Source of the DNA: an uncultured Duncaniella sp.
GTDB taxonomy: Bacteria > Bacteroidota > Bacteroidia > Bacteroidales > Muribaculaceae
Reading direction: 5' to 3'
DNA length: 57,990 nt
Assembly (NCBI GenBank): GCA_910576785.1
Contig: CAJTJG010000020.1
Location: 1-57,990 of the forward strand
Part shown: in pieces, positions 10,268 to 19,012 of the stretch
How positions within the stretch are numbered: position 1 is the first letter of the stretch
How the letters are laid out: every line of letters starts with the position of its first letter
The notes under the pieces: generated by a model
What the model saw: only the letters and a program-made list of their open reading frames with translations
Database searches by the model: none
Told to the model about the DNA's origin: nothing
Position numbers and translations under genes: made by a program

Positions 10268-10378
10268 TTACTTTCGTGAGGTCTCCTTGGTGTTGAGATT
10301 GAGATAGACCTCGGCGCTGGCCAGACAGCAGTTGACAGTGTGGTAAGCATGCGCCAGCTTTTGGGTGAATTTGCTCAT
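10268..10378 (-). CDS. Possible small ORF (36 aa)
   Basis: An ATG-started ORF on the minus strand encodes 36 residues beginning MSKFTQKLAHAYHTVNCCLA and ending NTKETSRK. Its composition looks protein-like, with an amphipathic first half and two adjacent Cys. Upstream in its own direction is a hairpin (ggctcc...ggagcc, about 10421-10434). Farther upstream is a -7-like TAATTTTG on the minus strand (10496-10503). I do not recognise it. It is supported only by these signals. Confidence 0.35.
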   Translation of the reverse strand: MSKFTQKLAHAYHTVNCCLASAEVYLNLNTKETSRK

Positions 10379-10573
10379 GACAAACAGTATTAAAAAATTG
10401 AACCTTAAAACAATCTTCGGCTCCCTCCGGAGCCGGAATACTTTTACCTATGTGTGGTGTACCCATTCGGATCTCACTCGATCCATTTAACGCTGCAAAA
10501 TTACAAAATGTTTTATAATTATGTTATAAAACACAAGAAAAAATTTACAAATCTTTATTATGAGATCTTTACG

Positions 10574-10605
10574 TTTGGTCACGGCTGATATTTTTGCTAA
10601 TTTTG
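10574..10605 (+). promoter_or_regulatory. Bacteroidetes housekeeping promoter
   Basis: TTTG at 10574-10577 and TAATTTTG at 10598-10605 have a 20-nt spacer, an excellent match. The ATG at 10628 follows after a leader of about 16 nt. Confidence 0.75.
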
Positions 10606-10627
10606 CCCCGTCAAAAAAGGGAATAAC

Positions 10628-11800
10628 ATGCAATCAATCACACCTTACGTAAGGTTCATCGGAGCCGAAGACGACAATCTCGACCTCTTCGAAGGCCAGT
10701 ATCCCATACCCAACGGAATCTCCTACAACTCCTATCTTATCATAGACGAACACGTCACCATAATAGATGCCGTGGACATACGCCGCTGTTCCGACTGGCT
10801 CACATCCATCGACATAGAGCTGGCCGCCGCCGGATCCACACAGCCAGAATACCTCATAGTGCAGCATGTGGAGCCCGACCACGCCGGAAGTGTGAAGGCA
10901 CTTGTGGAGCGCTACCCCAACGTAAAAATCGTTTGCACCGCCAAAGCACTCGTCATGCTCGGGCAATTCTTCGAGGATGTCGACTTCGCCGACCGCTGCA
11001 TCACGATGGCCGACGGTGCCACCCTCTCGCTCGGACGCACCAACCTGCGCTTCATCACAGCACCAATGGTACATTGGCCCGAAGTGATGATGACCCTCGA
11101 CGAGACAGATGGTATACTCTTCTCGGCCGACGCCTTCGGCACATTCGCAATGTCAGGATCCACCGACGCGTGGGACGCCGAGGCCCGCCGCTATTACACC
11201 AACATCGTAGGCCGCTTCGGAGCCAACGTGCAGGGCGTCATGAAGAAACTCCGTGACCTCCGCTTCGCCACCGTAGCACCCCTCCACGGACCTGTCCTCA
11301 AGGAAAACCTCGCCCACTACTGGAGCCTCTATGACAAATGGAGCCGCTACGAACCCGAGACCGAAGGAGTCCTCGTAGCCTACGCCTCCATCTACGGAGG
11401 CACCGCCGAAGCCGCACGCCGCCTCGGCGCCATGCTCGAGGCCGAAGGCGTGGGTGAAGTCGTGATGTTCGACCTCTCACGCCACGACGTATCCTACGCC
11501 GTAGCCGAGGCATTCCGGCTCAGCGGCATGGTGCTCTGTTCCGTGACATACGACAGCGACCTCTTCCCCGCCATGCGCGAATTCCTCCACCACATCGAGT
11601 CAAAGAGACTATGCCGCCGCAGAGTCGGACTCATCGAGAACGGCACATGGGCCCCCGTAGCCGCCAAACTCATGACCGAGACCCTCTCGCGCATGAAAGA
11701 GATGGACATCGTAGCCCCCGCCGTCACCCTCCGCAGCCGTCTCCACGCCGCCGACATCCCCGCCCTCCAGTCCCTCGCCGCCGCCATGTCCACCCACTGA
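10628..11800 (+). CDS. fprA: FprA-type flavodiiron protein (O2/NO reductase)
   Basis: This 390-aa protein combines an N-terminal metallo-beta-lactamase-like domain with a C-terminal flavodoxin domain. The diiron ligands are visible: H80-x-E82-x-D84-H85 (HVEPDH), H149 (MVHWPE), D168 (SADAFG) and H220 (PLHGP). The FMN-binding start of the flavodoxin domain is VLVAYASIYGGTAEAA (about 247-262). There is no C-terminal rubredoxin domain, so electrons must come from a separate rubredoxin or oxidoreductase. Family members reduce O2 to water and/or NO to N2O in the cytoplasm of anaerobes, which fits oxygen protection in a gut anaerobe. The gene stands alone with its own promoter and terminator. Confidence 0.92.
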   Translation: MQSITPYVRFIGAEDDNLDLFEGQYPIPNGISYNSYLIIDEHVTIIDAVDIRRCSDWLTSIDIELAAAGSTQPEYLIVQHVEPDHAGSVKALVERYPNVKIVCTAKALVMLGQFFEDVDFADRCITMADGATLSLGRTNLRFITAPMVHWPEVMMTLDETDGILFSADAFGTFAMSGSTDAWDAEARRYYTNIVGRFGANVQGVMKKLRDLRFATVAPLHGPVLKENLAHYWSLYDKWSRYEPETEGVLVAYASIYGGTAEAARRLGAMLEAEGVGEVVMFDLSRHDVSYAVAEAFRLSGMVLCSVTYDSDLFPAMREFLHHIESKRLCRRRVGLIENGTWAPVAAKLMTETLSRMKEMDIVAPAVTLRSRLHAADIPALQSLAAAMSTH

Positions 11801-11830
11801 TCCCCCCACTGAAATATATAAGGATACAAT

Positions 11831-11884
11831 AGACGCCATGTTTGCCGATCTCCGAATTCACCGGCCAAACATGGCGTCTGTTGT
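11831..11884. terminator. Bidirectional terminator between convergent genes
   Basis: A perfect 14-bp stem (agacgccatgtttg at 11831-11844 with caaacatggcgtct at 11866-11879), extended by weaker outer pairs (atacaat/gttgtat), sits between fprA (plus) and the DUF262 gene (minus). It could serve both. Confidence 0.75.
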
Positions 11885-11953
11885 ATCTCTCTGACAATTC
11901 AGATCATAAATGTTCCGTATGTTGGCTATGAGGAGAGATCGGAGGAGAATCTG

Positions 11954-14317
11954 TCATAAAAAAGTAGCCAGAAACTTAAGCATGGTCTCTATACGGTCAC
12001 ACTTTGGAAGATCAAGAAGTGTCATCCCTTTGAAAGAGAACTGCCCCATTCTGTCGTTAAATTCTATTCCACCATCCATTGTCTCGATTTTTTCAAAGCG
12101 CTTAAAAAATCGCTTGATACAACTGAATCTGCCATCCGGTACAGACAATTCCCAGCCAAGATCATAGCATCTGGCAAACATCACATCGGAATCACCTTTT
12201 TTGATATACAGATATCCCGGATCGCTGTAGTTGCTGTAGTCGGTCAGATAGTAGTCAGATTCTTCTGACGGTTTGAACATGTCAACGACGGTATCCCCAA
12301 ACGGGTCGACATTGAAACCGTGACGAGGCATTGTGCTCATGGTCTTGAGCGCCAATGCATTGTAGGTGGATCCGTTGTCGCGCATGAAGTAGTGCATAGG
12401 ATAATAGTAATCATTCTTTGCATAGTACGCATTCAGGAAGCCGGTGTACTTAAGGAGATAATAGGAGAAACTATCCTTATTGTATGTGACCATTCCGGCA
12501 TTACCGAAATATCCGGTAAAGGCATTGGAACACTCCTCGTATGACTCCTCTTTCTGTCCTAAAGTGAAAATATAATCCCAATGACCGTTGAGACCATAGA
12601 AATAATAGTTGTTCATGGGCTGGATACCGTTGTAGCCATAACCCAGCAGCGTGCGGATACGGTCCTCATCACGCATATTGATGAATTCCATGAATTTTTC
12701 AATATAAGCGTCATTGTCGGTCGATGCGTCGATTGAATCATACAGAAGCCCGAAGTCGAAGTAGAGTTCCTCGCATCCGGACAGTACGCGTATGATGTCA
12801 TATTTCCCCTGATTGACGTACAGCCCTTTGCGACGTTCTTCAGCAAGAGATGCCGTCGTCGTTTCATTTAGGGCGGCAAATACATCGTCATTATCTGAAA
12901 GGTCATTTATGATCTTGACTGCCTCAGGATAATCGTCAAGACGTAAATTCGGGGCTACCCTCAACCCCTTGATCAACCGCTGGCGGCGTCCGCGCACCCA
13001 TCCTACTACTATGAGCAGATAATCCCTGAAATTGCGGTCAGGATGTTCCAGCGCTCCGGGGTGGGCAAGGAGATACTTCAGTACGGCCCACAGTATGATT
13101 TCATAGACAATCTCAATCTTATCGTCAAGACAAGCCTGCAATAGGTCTACACCCTCGTTGTCAGATGTGTAGATGTTTATTCTCTCACCATCTCCATCAA
13201 ACTTATTTGTGAATATGGATTCGAAGAAAGCTTTTGAACCGCCGGGCAATTTGTTCATCCTGACCAGTGTGTCGAGAATGCGCATGAGTATATTGACATT
13301 GTCGATTGACGAAAAAAGTTTCTCGCGGTTAGCTTCCAGTGAATCTTCGAAGGTGGAGCGCTTGAAGTCACTGACATCATCCGAACTGAAGAAAAGCACA
13401 CGTGAGATGAAATTAAGTATATTCATGAACTCTTCGTCGATTCGCGGATATGATACCTTTTTCTTTTCTTTGTCAGAAAGAGCGGACCACCGTTTGTATG
13501 CATTGGGCCACAACATATCGCACCAGTCATGCTCTATGGCATAGATGAAATAGTCAGTCACGGAGGGCGTATCCTCCATTCCCGGTATCTGACCGTAAAC
13601 ATAGGGCTTGTCTTTGAAGAGTCTGCCAAGTATACCCTCGAATCCCGCTTTCCAGTTTTCGAAAGATGTCAGCATCTTGCCACGCGCATTCATTTTTATA
13701 TAGAGGTCATCGCCGAGATTCAGCGCTTGCATATCCAGACACTCAAAACAGATGGGAGAATTGTTGAAGAAGCGATTGGCCATCTCCTCGATCCGATCTT
13801 TATACTTTTCATTATTGAGAAGACCGTCCATATAGTCAAGACCCTCGAGTATGGCATTGATGGTAGGGTCATCGAGCCAACGACGGGAAAACCACCCTGG
13901 GTTGGTTTTTATATATTCCGATATTGACGTATAGGATTCGGGAATACAGTATCCGAACAGATGCTTGGTAAATTGTTCCGACGAAGGGCGTGTGAGGTAG
14001 GTTATACTCGGAAGTTGCGCATTGTATTTTCCTTTGAGCCGATTGTTGAGTACCCATGCAAGCAACGCAAGTGTTGTAAGACGTTGCTGCCCGTCAATGG
14101 GTTGGAAATATGATTTATCGGATTTCTCGTCAGTCGAACCGTAGATAAAGTCCATTTCGAAGGATTCTTCGCCCAGCAATGCATCAAGAAGTGACTCAAA
14201 AAAACCGTTGCGTTTCTTTGAGTTGGCATTGGCCCCCTGCACATAGTCGCGCTGTATGACCGGTATTGCGACAGGTGTAGTGCTGAATTCGTTATATGTG
14301 TAATACTCTTTATTCAT
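11954..14317 (-). CDS. DUF262 domain protein without nuclease domain
   Basis: This 787-aa protein starts at the ATG at 14317; a longer ORF to 14395 would run into the upstream gene. The N-terminus shows the DUF262 signature: IPVIQRDYVQG (18-28), IDGQQRLTTL (74-83) and LYIKMNARGKMLTSFENWK (about residue 225). DGQQR is the nucleotide-handling motif of GmrS, SspE and relatives. The remaining 500 residues are not recognised, and I see no HIxP-type DUF1524 nuclease motif. It begins 5 nt after the stop of another DUF262 gene, so the two form one unit. It is probably the partner subunit of a DNA-targeting defence system, by analogy with GmrSD type IV restriction. Confidence 0.8.
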   Translation of the reverse strand: MNKEYYTYNEFSTTPVAIPVIQRDYVQGANANSKKRNGFFESLLDALLGEESFEMDFIYGSTDEKSDKSYFQPIDGQQRLTTLALLAWVLNNRLKGKYNAQLPSITYLTRPSSEQFTKHLFGYCIPESYTSISEYIKTNPGWFSRRWLDDPTINAILEGLDYMDGLLNNEKYKDRIEEMANRFFNNSPICFECLDMQALNLGDDLYIKMNARGKMLTSFENWKAGFEGILGRLFKDKPYVYGQIPGMEDTPSVTDYFIYAIEHDWCDMLWPNAYKRWSALSDKEKKKVSYPRIDEEFMNILNFISRVLFFSSDDVSDFKRSTFEDSLEANREKLFSSIDNVNILMRILDTLVRMNKLPGGSKAFFESIFTNKFDGDGERINIYTSDNEGVDLLQACLDDKIEIVYEIILWAVLKYLLAHPGALEHPDRNFRDYLLIVVGWVRGRRQRLIKGLRVAPNLRLDDYPEAVKIINDLSDNDDVFAALNETTTASLAEERRKGLYVNQGKYDIIRVLSGCEELYFDFGLLYDSIDASTDNDAYIEKFMEFINMRDEDRIRTLLGYGYNGIQPMNNYYFYGLNGHWDYIFTLGQKEESYEECSNAFTGYFGNAGMVTYNKDSFSYYLLKYTGFLNAYYAKNDYYYPMHYFMRDNGSTYNALALKTMSTMPRHGFNVDPFGDTVVDMFKPSEESDYYLTDYSNYSDPGYLYIKKGDSDVMFARCYDLGWELSVPDGRFSCIKRFFKRFEKIETMDGGIEFNDRMGQFSFKGMTLLDLPKCDRIETMLKFLATFL

Positions 14318-14322
14318 GATTG

Positions 14323-16338
14323 TCAATCTGTGGTGAAAAAGTCGTAGGCTTCCTTTATGGCTTTGAAGTAGTTGCGCCGATCTTCCGGGCGCCACAACCG
14401 CATGTCGCCCGGTGATTTGCGGGAATACTCCTTGTTGAACACCATGCGTGTTGCTGGAGGAACGTATGTCAGGCCATTTTCCTGTCTTGTCATTAAAATC
14501 TGTCTCTTGGTGTCGAGCAGGTTGTTCTGCAATGCCGAATTGGTATCCTTGTCCACCAGTGCCATATTCGAGATACCGTGCAGATCCCGCTCGGAAATGC
14601 CTGTAAGGTCGCCGAATAGTTTATCGAAAACTCTTACATGTGCTTCTATTTGATTTTTTATGGCCGGATCTCTGTACTTTTTCTCATTCATTGCCAATGA
14701 ATGGATCATGTGCTCTGCCTCCGCCACCTCTTTTCTCAAACTGTCAGCCATTGCGGCCTTAGTCTCAGGTGTGAGAGCTTCTTGTTCGTAGTTGCTGACA
14801 TGCTTGATGGCAACAGCCTCAAAATCGGTTTGGGAAAGTTTTTGGACTTGCTTGCGTCGGCACTCGAACCATTTTTTGAAGTTCTCATGCGTGTCGTTCG
14901 TTGTGATATTCTGCGGATGGATATGTTCGAGCGATGTAACATTGAACTCATCAAAGAGATGGAATGCAAACCTGGAGTTGTCAGTCTTGTCAAGCATGGA
15001 AGCCCTTACATTCAATGCTTTGAGGATAGCTCTTATTGCGTCATCGTCAATAGAATAGCTTATAGTGTCAAGCTGAGCGTCACCTTTGAGCTGCAATTCA
15101 TCTTTTATTCTGGATTTCAGACGTCTTGTGAATTCCGGGCGGTCCACAGGTTCACCGTTAACCTTGACAGACATTTTGTATACATCTCTTACAAAATCAC
15201 GGGTCTTTTTACGGTTTTTCGACTTGGGAAGAATCTTCAGCAGACCGATGAGATGATACCAGTCCCGATCATCGTACCAGTTGGTGATTCGGTTAAAGGC
15301 ATCACGTATGCGACTCCATATGCTTTCAACAGCATCCTCTGTTCTACCCGACTTATTGATGATGTGGTTGATCACATTATAGTTGAAATAATCGCGAAGA
15401 TCCTTATCGGAGTTAAGAAGGGTTTTTTCCTTGCGGACATAAACGGGCTCACCTCCGTTTTCATTTGTGATCTCGGCATTGAGTTCGTCAGCCACAAAGT
15501 CGAGTACAAGGTCAAGATGTGACAGTGTATCTTCTGCCCCGTCCGAGAGCATTGACCACAGATATGGGTTGTGAAGGGAATGCTCCATGGCATCCCATTC
15601 CGCAGCGTGTCTGTATATGCTGCTGTGTTTGAAAGTGCCGCCATCATTTGGGGTGGTGGAGGAGCTCATCAGCAGTGCTTTGATGAGTTCGGTTGACGTT
15701 AGAGGTATTTTTCCGAAATTGAGCCTTCTGAAAGCCTCGAGCGCAGTTTTATCTTCCATCTCATACCAGATAAAGCGCACATTGTTCATTTCCTCTGCTT
15801 TAAGTGCAAATATAGGGCGCTCGAACAGCACTTTGCGGAAAAGGCTTTTGTAAGCAATCTCCTCCCGCTCAAACCAGCTTACGATCGTATTGTAGGCAGT
15901 CTGAATATAAAAACAGTCGATATTTGCAGCAAAATTGCTCTCCTCCTTCTTGTAAGCTTCCGAGTCAATGAATTCTTGTTGTATATCGCGGGCATCCATT
16001 TTCAGCGAAAATATACTGGAATTTTTATAATCGCTGTCAGGGCGCAGGAATTGCAGAAGAAGATATAAAGTGGTCAGACGCTGTTGTCCGTCTATGACAT
16101 AGAATGTGTCGTTGTCCGGGTTGTTACGGTCAAGTGGTACGACGGCAATTGGCTGAAGACAATAATATGCCTTATCTTTCAACCCGTTCACTTCTTTATA
16201 GGCGATATCCGTAACAAACTTCTTCAAGTCATCAAGCAGATCATCCACTTGTTCTTTGTCCCATCTGTATCCGCGTTGATAGGGTGGGATAATAAAATGA
16301 TAGTCAAGCAATTCGTAGATAGGTCTCGGCTTAAGCAT
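14323..16338 (-). CDS. DUF262-DUF1524 (GmrSD-like) protein
   Basis: This 671-aa protein has DUF262 at the N-terminus: IPPYQRGYRWD (17-27), VIDGQQRLTTL (81-91) and FRRLNFGKIPLTSTELIKA (203-221). The C-terminus has a DUF1524 HNH-type nuclease: EHIHPQ (471-476), then ISNMALVDKDTNSALQNN followed by LLDTKRQIL, which matches the usual 'GNL.LL...N...N..F..KR' half. This is the domain order of fused GmrSD enzymes, which cut DNA carrying modified bases, and of similar anti-phage nucleases. The partner 5 nt downstream also has DUF262. A -7 motif on the minus strand lies at 16407-16414. The targeted DNA modification is unknown. Confidence 0.87.
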   Translation of the reverse strand: MLKPRPIYELLDYHFIIPPYQRGYRWDKEQVDDLLDDLKKFVTDIAYKEVNGLKDKAYYCLQPIAVVPLDRNNPDNDTFYVIDGQQRLTTLYLLLQFLRPDSDYKNSSIFSLKMDARDIQQEFIDSEAYKKEESNFAANIDCFYIQTAYNTIVSWFEREEIAYKSLFRKVLFERPIFALKAEEMNNVRFIWYEMEDKTALEAFRRLNFGKIPLTSTELIKALLMSSSTTPNDGGTFKHSSIYRHAAEWDAMEHSLHNPYLWSMLSDGAEDTLSHLDLVLDFVADELNAEITNENGGEPVYVRKEKTLLNSDKDLRDYFNYNVINHIINKSGRTEDAVESIWSRIRDAFNRITNWYDDRDWYHLIGLLKILPKSKNRKKTRDFVRDVYKMSVKVNGEPVDRPEFTRRLKSRIKDELQLKGDAQLDTISYSIDDDAIRAILKALNVRASMLDKTDNSRFAFHLFDEFNVTSLEHIHPQNITTNDTHENFKKWFECRRKQVQKLSQTDFEAVAIKHVSNYEQEALTPETKAAMADSLRKEVAEAEHMIHSLAMNEKKYRDPAIKNQIEAHVRVFDKLFGDLTGISERDLHGISNMALVDKDTNSALQNNLLDTKRQILMTRQENGLTYVPPATRMVFNKEYSRKSPGDMRLWRPEDRRNYFKAIKEAYDFFTTD

Positions 16339-16406
16339 TTGAATGTATAGGATTTAGGTTGGACAGATTTGTTTCTGGATTCGTCACGGTCATGTTTGTT
16401 TACATG

Positions 16407-16414
16407 CAAATATA
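16407..16414 (-). promoter_or_regulatory. -7 element upstream of the DUF262 pair
   Basis: Read on the minus strand this is TATATTTG followed by C, giving a leader of about 60 nt to the ATG at 16338. The 15-mer 'gcaaatataatcatt' around it recurs at 20333-20347 before the ORF6N gene. No -33 is obvious. Confidence 0.45.
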
Positions 16415-16476
16415 ATCATTATTGTTTAGCCTTCAGTCATATTTTCAGGTATATTCTGTGTCTGTAAGAGTCCCGC

Positions 16477-18225
16477 TTATTTGGAATCCGTTGGTATCCG
16501 GTCTCTCCAGTTGAAAATATCACTATTCATAAGCTCCTCTCGCGACACAAATTTCCTTACGCCAAACAACTTGATAATTTCATCTATGATAAATATTCTG
16601 CTTATATTATTAAAACAGAGTATTGATGGAGAGTTGTCGGGAAGGTTTTTGTATATGGTAACTTGATTATTGTAGTCTATAGCCGTAACTATTTCCTTGA
16701 AGTCATTATAATTTCGAAGGATATCTTTACGCTTATCACTATACCGAATCTTTAGGTTAAGAGATTTATCAAGTTCCTCATAGAAACCGTAATCTCTCGG
16801 CACTACATATAGCGGTTGTCTTTTAGAAATCTCAATACTGAATAAATTGAAATTCTGATTAGGCGCGATTAACTTTATATAATAGTTAAAAAGAGGATAA
16901 TCGCCATCTTCTTCAACCTTTTCCAAAATGCCGCCTTTGTCAAGAGCTATGTCTGATAGATATAGAAACTCAGAATCAAGCCCTATCAGACAATCTGGCG
17001 AATCAGTCAGCAAGCATCCTTCATTACGGAAATTAAATGGTAGGAACATTTCTGATTTATGATAAATGCTGTTTATGACATCACTGAATTCCTCAAAGCG
17101 CTTGTCTTTTAGATTCACCCTACAAAAACACCTCCAATACATCCAAATCGGAAAGTCAGAGCCACTTTCCGGTGTGAAACGAATAGTTTGGAATCGACCC
17201 TCTTCATCTCTGTCGTCAAGTTCATATCTTAATGAGGCAAGCTCTTCATTTTTTAGCTTTCCTTGCGAAAAAACTTGCTTGTTACCTTCCAAAGTAGCTA
17301 TAATACAGATGGATTCCTTCTTGCGGAAACCGAACTCATAAGGTCTGAGAATCCATTCTCCGTTTTTGAAATAGTAGCAGAAGGCCATCTGCTTATTGTT
17401 TGGAAATATCCAAAATCGTTTTTGTCCGTCGTTGCAGTCATCAATCCAAATGCCCCTCATGACATATCCGTCAAGTTCGACATTTGTGTCGGATAATTCC
17501 TTTGGAGAGGAATTGACAGCCAATTCGCAAGAAATATTGTCAAGAATACCCCAGTATGCGGCAGGTGGAAATTTACTGTCGTCAAATTCAGTATCAGACA
17601 GCATCTTCAATGCCGATTCAAGAGAAAAAAGACTTTTGTACACACCGAAAGAAGGGAGGTCATTTTGAAGTAGTTTGAGCAGCTTGATCATATTCTCACG
17701 GTGCGGAAGCCCAGTCGGGTATTGCAATGCTCTTACACTGTCTGAACCAAATGGTTTTATTATTTTAAACGTCAGAAGCATAGTAAATGCGATGTCAATA
17801 AGCTCCTTTGGATCATCCGGATCCGGTTTGAAAAGCTTAAATAATGCCCAATCATCATCTTTGGGAGAATATTTTTCTTCATAAAGATTCGGATTGCTAA
17901 GATATGCCTGCTTGAACATCCATCGGCAGAACTTCTTACGGGAAGCAAGTTGTTTGTTCCTCCCCCAGTTAAAATTCACAGAATTAAAAACATCACTGGC
18001 CTTGATATATGAATTTATCATATATTCAGGTCCGTAGGCATCGTTTTCGGTTAGTGATTCTGAGAATGCTTCGTATATCACATTTAATTTTTCGTCAGAA
18101 ACATCTTTATATCTTTTTCTGAATGAATCTACGTCGATCCCCATAATCTCTTCGTATCCCAAATCATTCAAGGATAGTAAACGTGACTTTATGATAGTAT
18201 CGAGTAGTTGAAAGCTATTTCCCAT
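16477..18225 (-). CDS. Unrecognised 582-aa protein upstream of the DUF262 pair
   Basis: A soluble-looking protein with no signal peptide or membrane segment, rich in Asp, Asn, Lys and Phe, and AT-rich in codon use compared with the core genes. I recognise no domain. The first 60 residues are helical and polar; the middle (about 270-400) has many aromatic residues and Asp-Asp pairs; the C-terminus ends near 'FVSREELMNSDIFNWRDR'. It is encoded 138 nt upstream of, and in the same direction as, the two DUF262 genes, which suggests (but does not show) a third component of the same system. It could equally be an independent cargo gene. Confidence 0.7.
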   Translation of the reverse strand: MGNSFQLLDTIIKSRLLSLNDLGYEEIMGIDVDSFRKRYKDVSDEKLNVIYEAFSESLTENDAYGPEYMINSYIKASDVFNSVNFNWGRNKQLASRKKFCRWMFKQAYLSNPNLYEEKYSPKDDDWALFKLFKPDPDDPKELIDIAFTMLLTFKIIKPFGSDSVRALQYPTGLPHRENMIKLLKLLQNDLPSFGVYKSLFSLESALKMLSDTEFDDSKFPPAAYWGILDNISCELAVNSSPKELSDTNVELDGYVMRGIWIDDCNDGQKRFWIFPNNKQMAFCYYFKNGEWILRPYEFGFRKKESICIIATLEGNKQVFSQGKLKNEELASLRYELDDRDEEGRFQTIRFTPESGSDFPIWMYWRCFCRVNLKDKRFEEFSDVINSIYHKSEMFLPFNFRNEGCLLTDSPDCLIGLDSEFLYLSDIALDKGGILEKVEEDGDYPLFNYYIKLIAPNQNFNLFSIEISKRQPLYVVPRDYGFYEELDKSLNLKIRYSDKRKDILRNYNDFKEIVTAIDYNNQVTIYKNLPDNSPSILCFNNISRIFIIDEIIKLFGVRKFVSREELMNSDIFNWRDRIPTDSK

Positions 18226-18318
18226 GAGATTAGAAATGATAAGTATGGTTTAAGAATGACATCCGTCCACCTTAACACTAACTTTCTTTAAAACGTTGAT
18301 TTACATTAAATATTATGC

Positions 18319-18350
18319 CTTGTGTAATTGTTTTTGGTATCTTATTTTTG
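18319..18350 (+). promoter_or_regulatory. Promoter of the small-protein cluster
   Basis: CTTG at 18319-18322 and TATTTTTG at 18343-18350 are 20 nt apart, in the gap between divergent genes. The ATG at 18382 follows. Confidence 0.55.
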
Positions 18351-18381
18351 TGCCGTTAAAATGCAAAATACATAAAATACA

Positions 18382-18708
18382 ATGAAAACCTCAGACAAAA
18401 TCATCAGCGGCGCTGGCGCCGCGACAGGAACAGCAGCTGCCGTCGGTGGCCAGGCTGCCGCTATGGGCATCGCAACAACATTAGGAACCGCCTCCACGGG
18501 AACAGCTATCAGTACTCTCTCCGGAGCCGCAGCTACCAATGCGGCTACAGCTTGGTTGGGTGGTGGTGCTTTGTCAGCCGGTGGGTTTGGAATGGCCGGA
18601 GGTACCGTTGTTCTTACAGCCATCCCTGTTATAGGAGGTATAGCTGTCGTTGGTGCACTGGGATATGGAATTCATAAATATTATAAATCTAAAAAACAAA
18701 GACGATGA
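18382..18708 (+). CDS. Gly/Ala-rich hydrophobic small protein (glycine-zipper type)
   Basis: Of 108 residues, well over half are Gly, Ala, Thr or Ser, with repeated GxxxG/AxxxA spacing (SGAGAATGTAAAVGG, GGGALSAGGFGMAGG). A strongly hydrophobic stretch (VVLTAIPVIGGIAVVGALGYG, about 78-98) comes before a basic tail (HKYYKSKKQRR). This is the look of a glycine-zipper membrane protein; pore-forming peptides and some phage or bacteriocin-like proteins share it. No family is recognised. Its stop overlaps the next ATG (ATGA). A membrane location is probable; the function is unknown. Confidence 0.65.
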   Translation: MKTSDKIISGAGAATGTAAAVGGQAAAMGIATTLGTASTGTAISTLSGAAATNAATAWLGGGALSAGGFGMAGGTVVLTAIPVIGGIAVVGALGYGIHKYYKSKKQRR

Positions 18709-18833
18709 CTACAGATTGTCCATTCTGCGGCATGGATAATGCCTATTGCGACGGCGTGAAGTACGTTTGTCCGGATTGTGATAATACATGGCCGTGTGAT
18801 GAAATCCCAGACGATGACGACTGGGATGATTGA
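18705..18833 (+). CDS. 42-aa zinc-ribbon protein (PhnA N-terminal-like)
   Basis: The ORF begins with a 4-nt overlap (ATGA) with the preceding gene. Cys5-x2-Cys8 and Cys22-x2-Cys25 form a classic zinc ribbon; DGVKYVCPDCDNTWPCDE resembles the N-terminal ribbon of PhnA proteins. An acidic tail (PDDDDWDD) ends it. It is too small to be an enzyme and is more likely a partner or regulator of the Gly/Ala-rich protein. A terminator follows 8 nt after the stop. Confidence 0.6.
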   Translation: MTTDCPFCGMDNAYCDGVKYVCPDCDNTWPCDEIPDDDDWDD

Positions 18834-18841
18834 CCATCTTG

Positions 18842-18867
18842 GAGACCGAGGGTTTGCCCTCGGTCTC
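18842..18867 (+). terminator. Hairpin terminator
   Basis: A perfect 11-bp stem (gagaccgaggg at 18842-18852 with ccctcggtctc at 18857-18867) with a 4-nt loop lies right after the 42-aa gene. There is no strong T run on the plus strand. Confidence 0.6.
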
Positions 18868-18904
18868 ACACCCCAGTTATTAAAATCCTTTTTAATAAAA
18901 TAAT

Positions 18905-19012
18905 ATGAGACCAACCAAAAACCGCCATTATTGTAATGGCTGTCAGCATTCCAAGATGCTATTCAAAACAAAATCAGAAGCGGTTCGCTTCATCAATTAT
19001 AATGCTGTATGA
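18905..19012 (+). CDS. 35-aa CxxC protein
   Basis: A small ORF beginning MRPTKNRHYCNGCQHSKMLF, with one CxxC pair (Cys10, Cys13). It resembles the N-terminus of a short Bacteroidetes family of proteins of 60-70 aa that carry two CxxC pairs. Here the second half is missing, so it may be a truncated member. The stop overlaps the next start (ATGA at 19009-19012). Confidence 0.5.
   Translation: MRPTKNRHYCNGCQHSKMLFKTKSEAVRFINYNAV

Noticed and set aside
10197..10466. An 89-aa minus-strand frame
   Set aside because: It has no protein-like features and conflicts with the better 36-aa ORF in another frame of the same strand.
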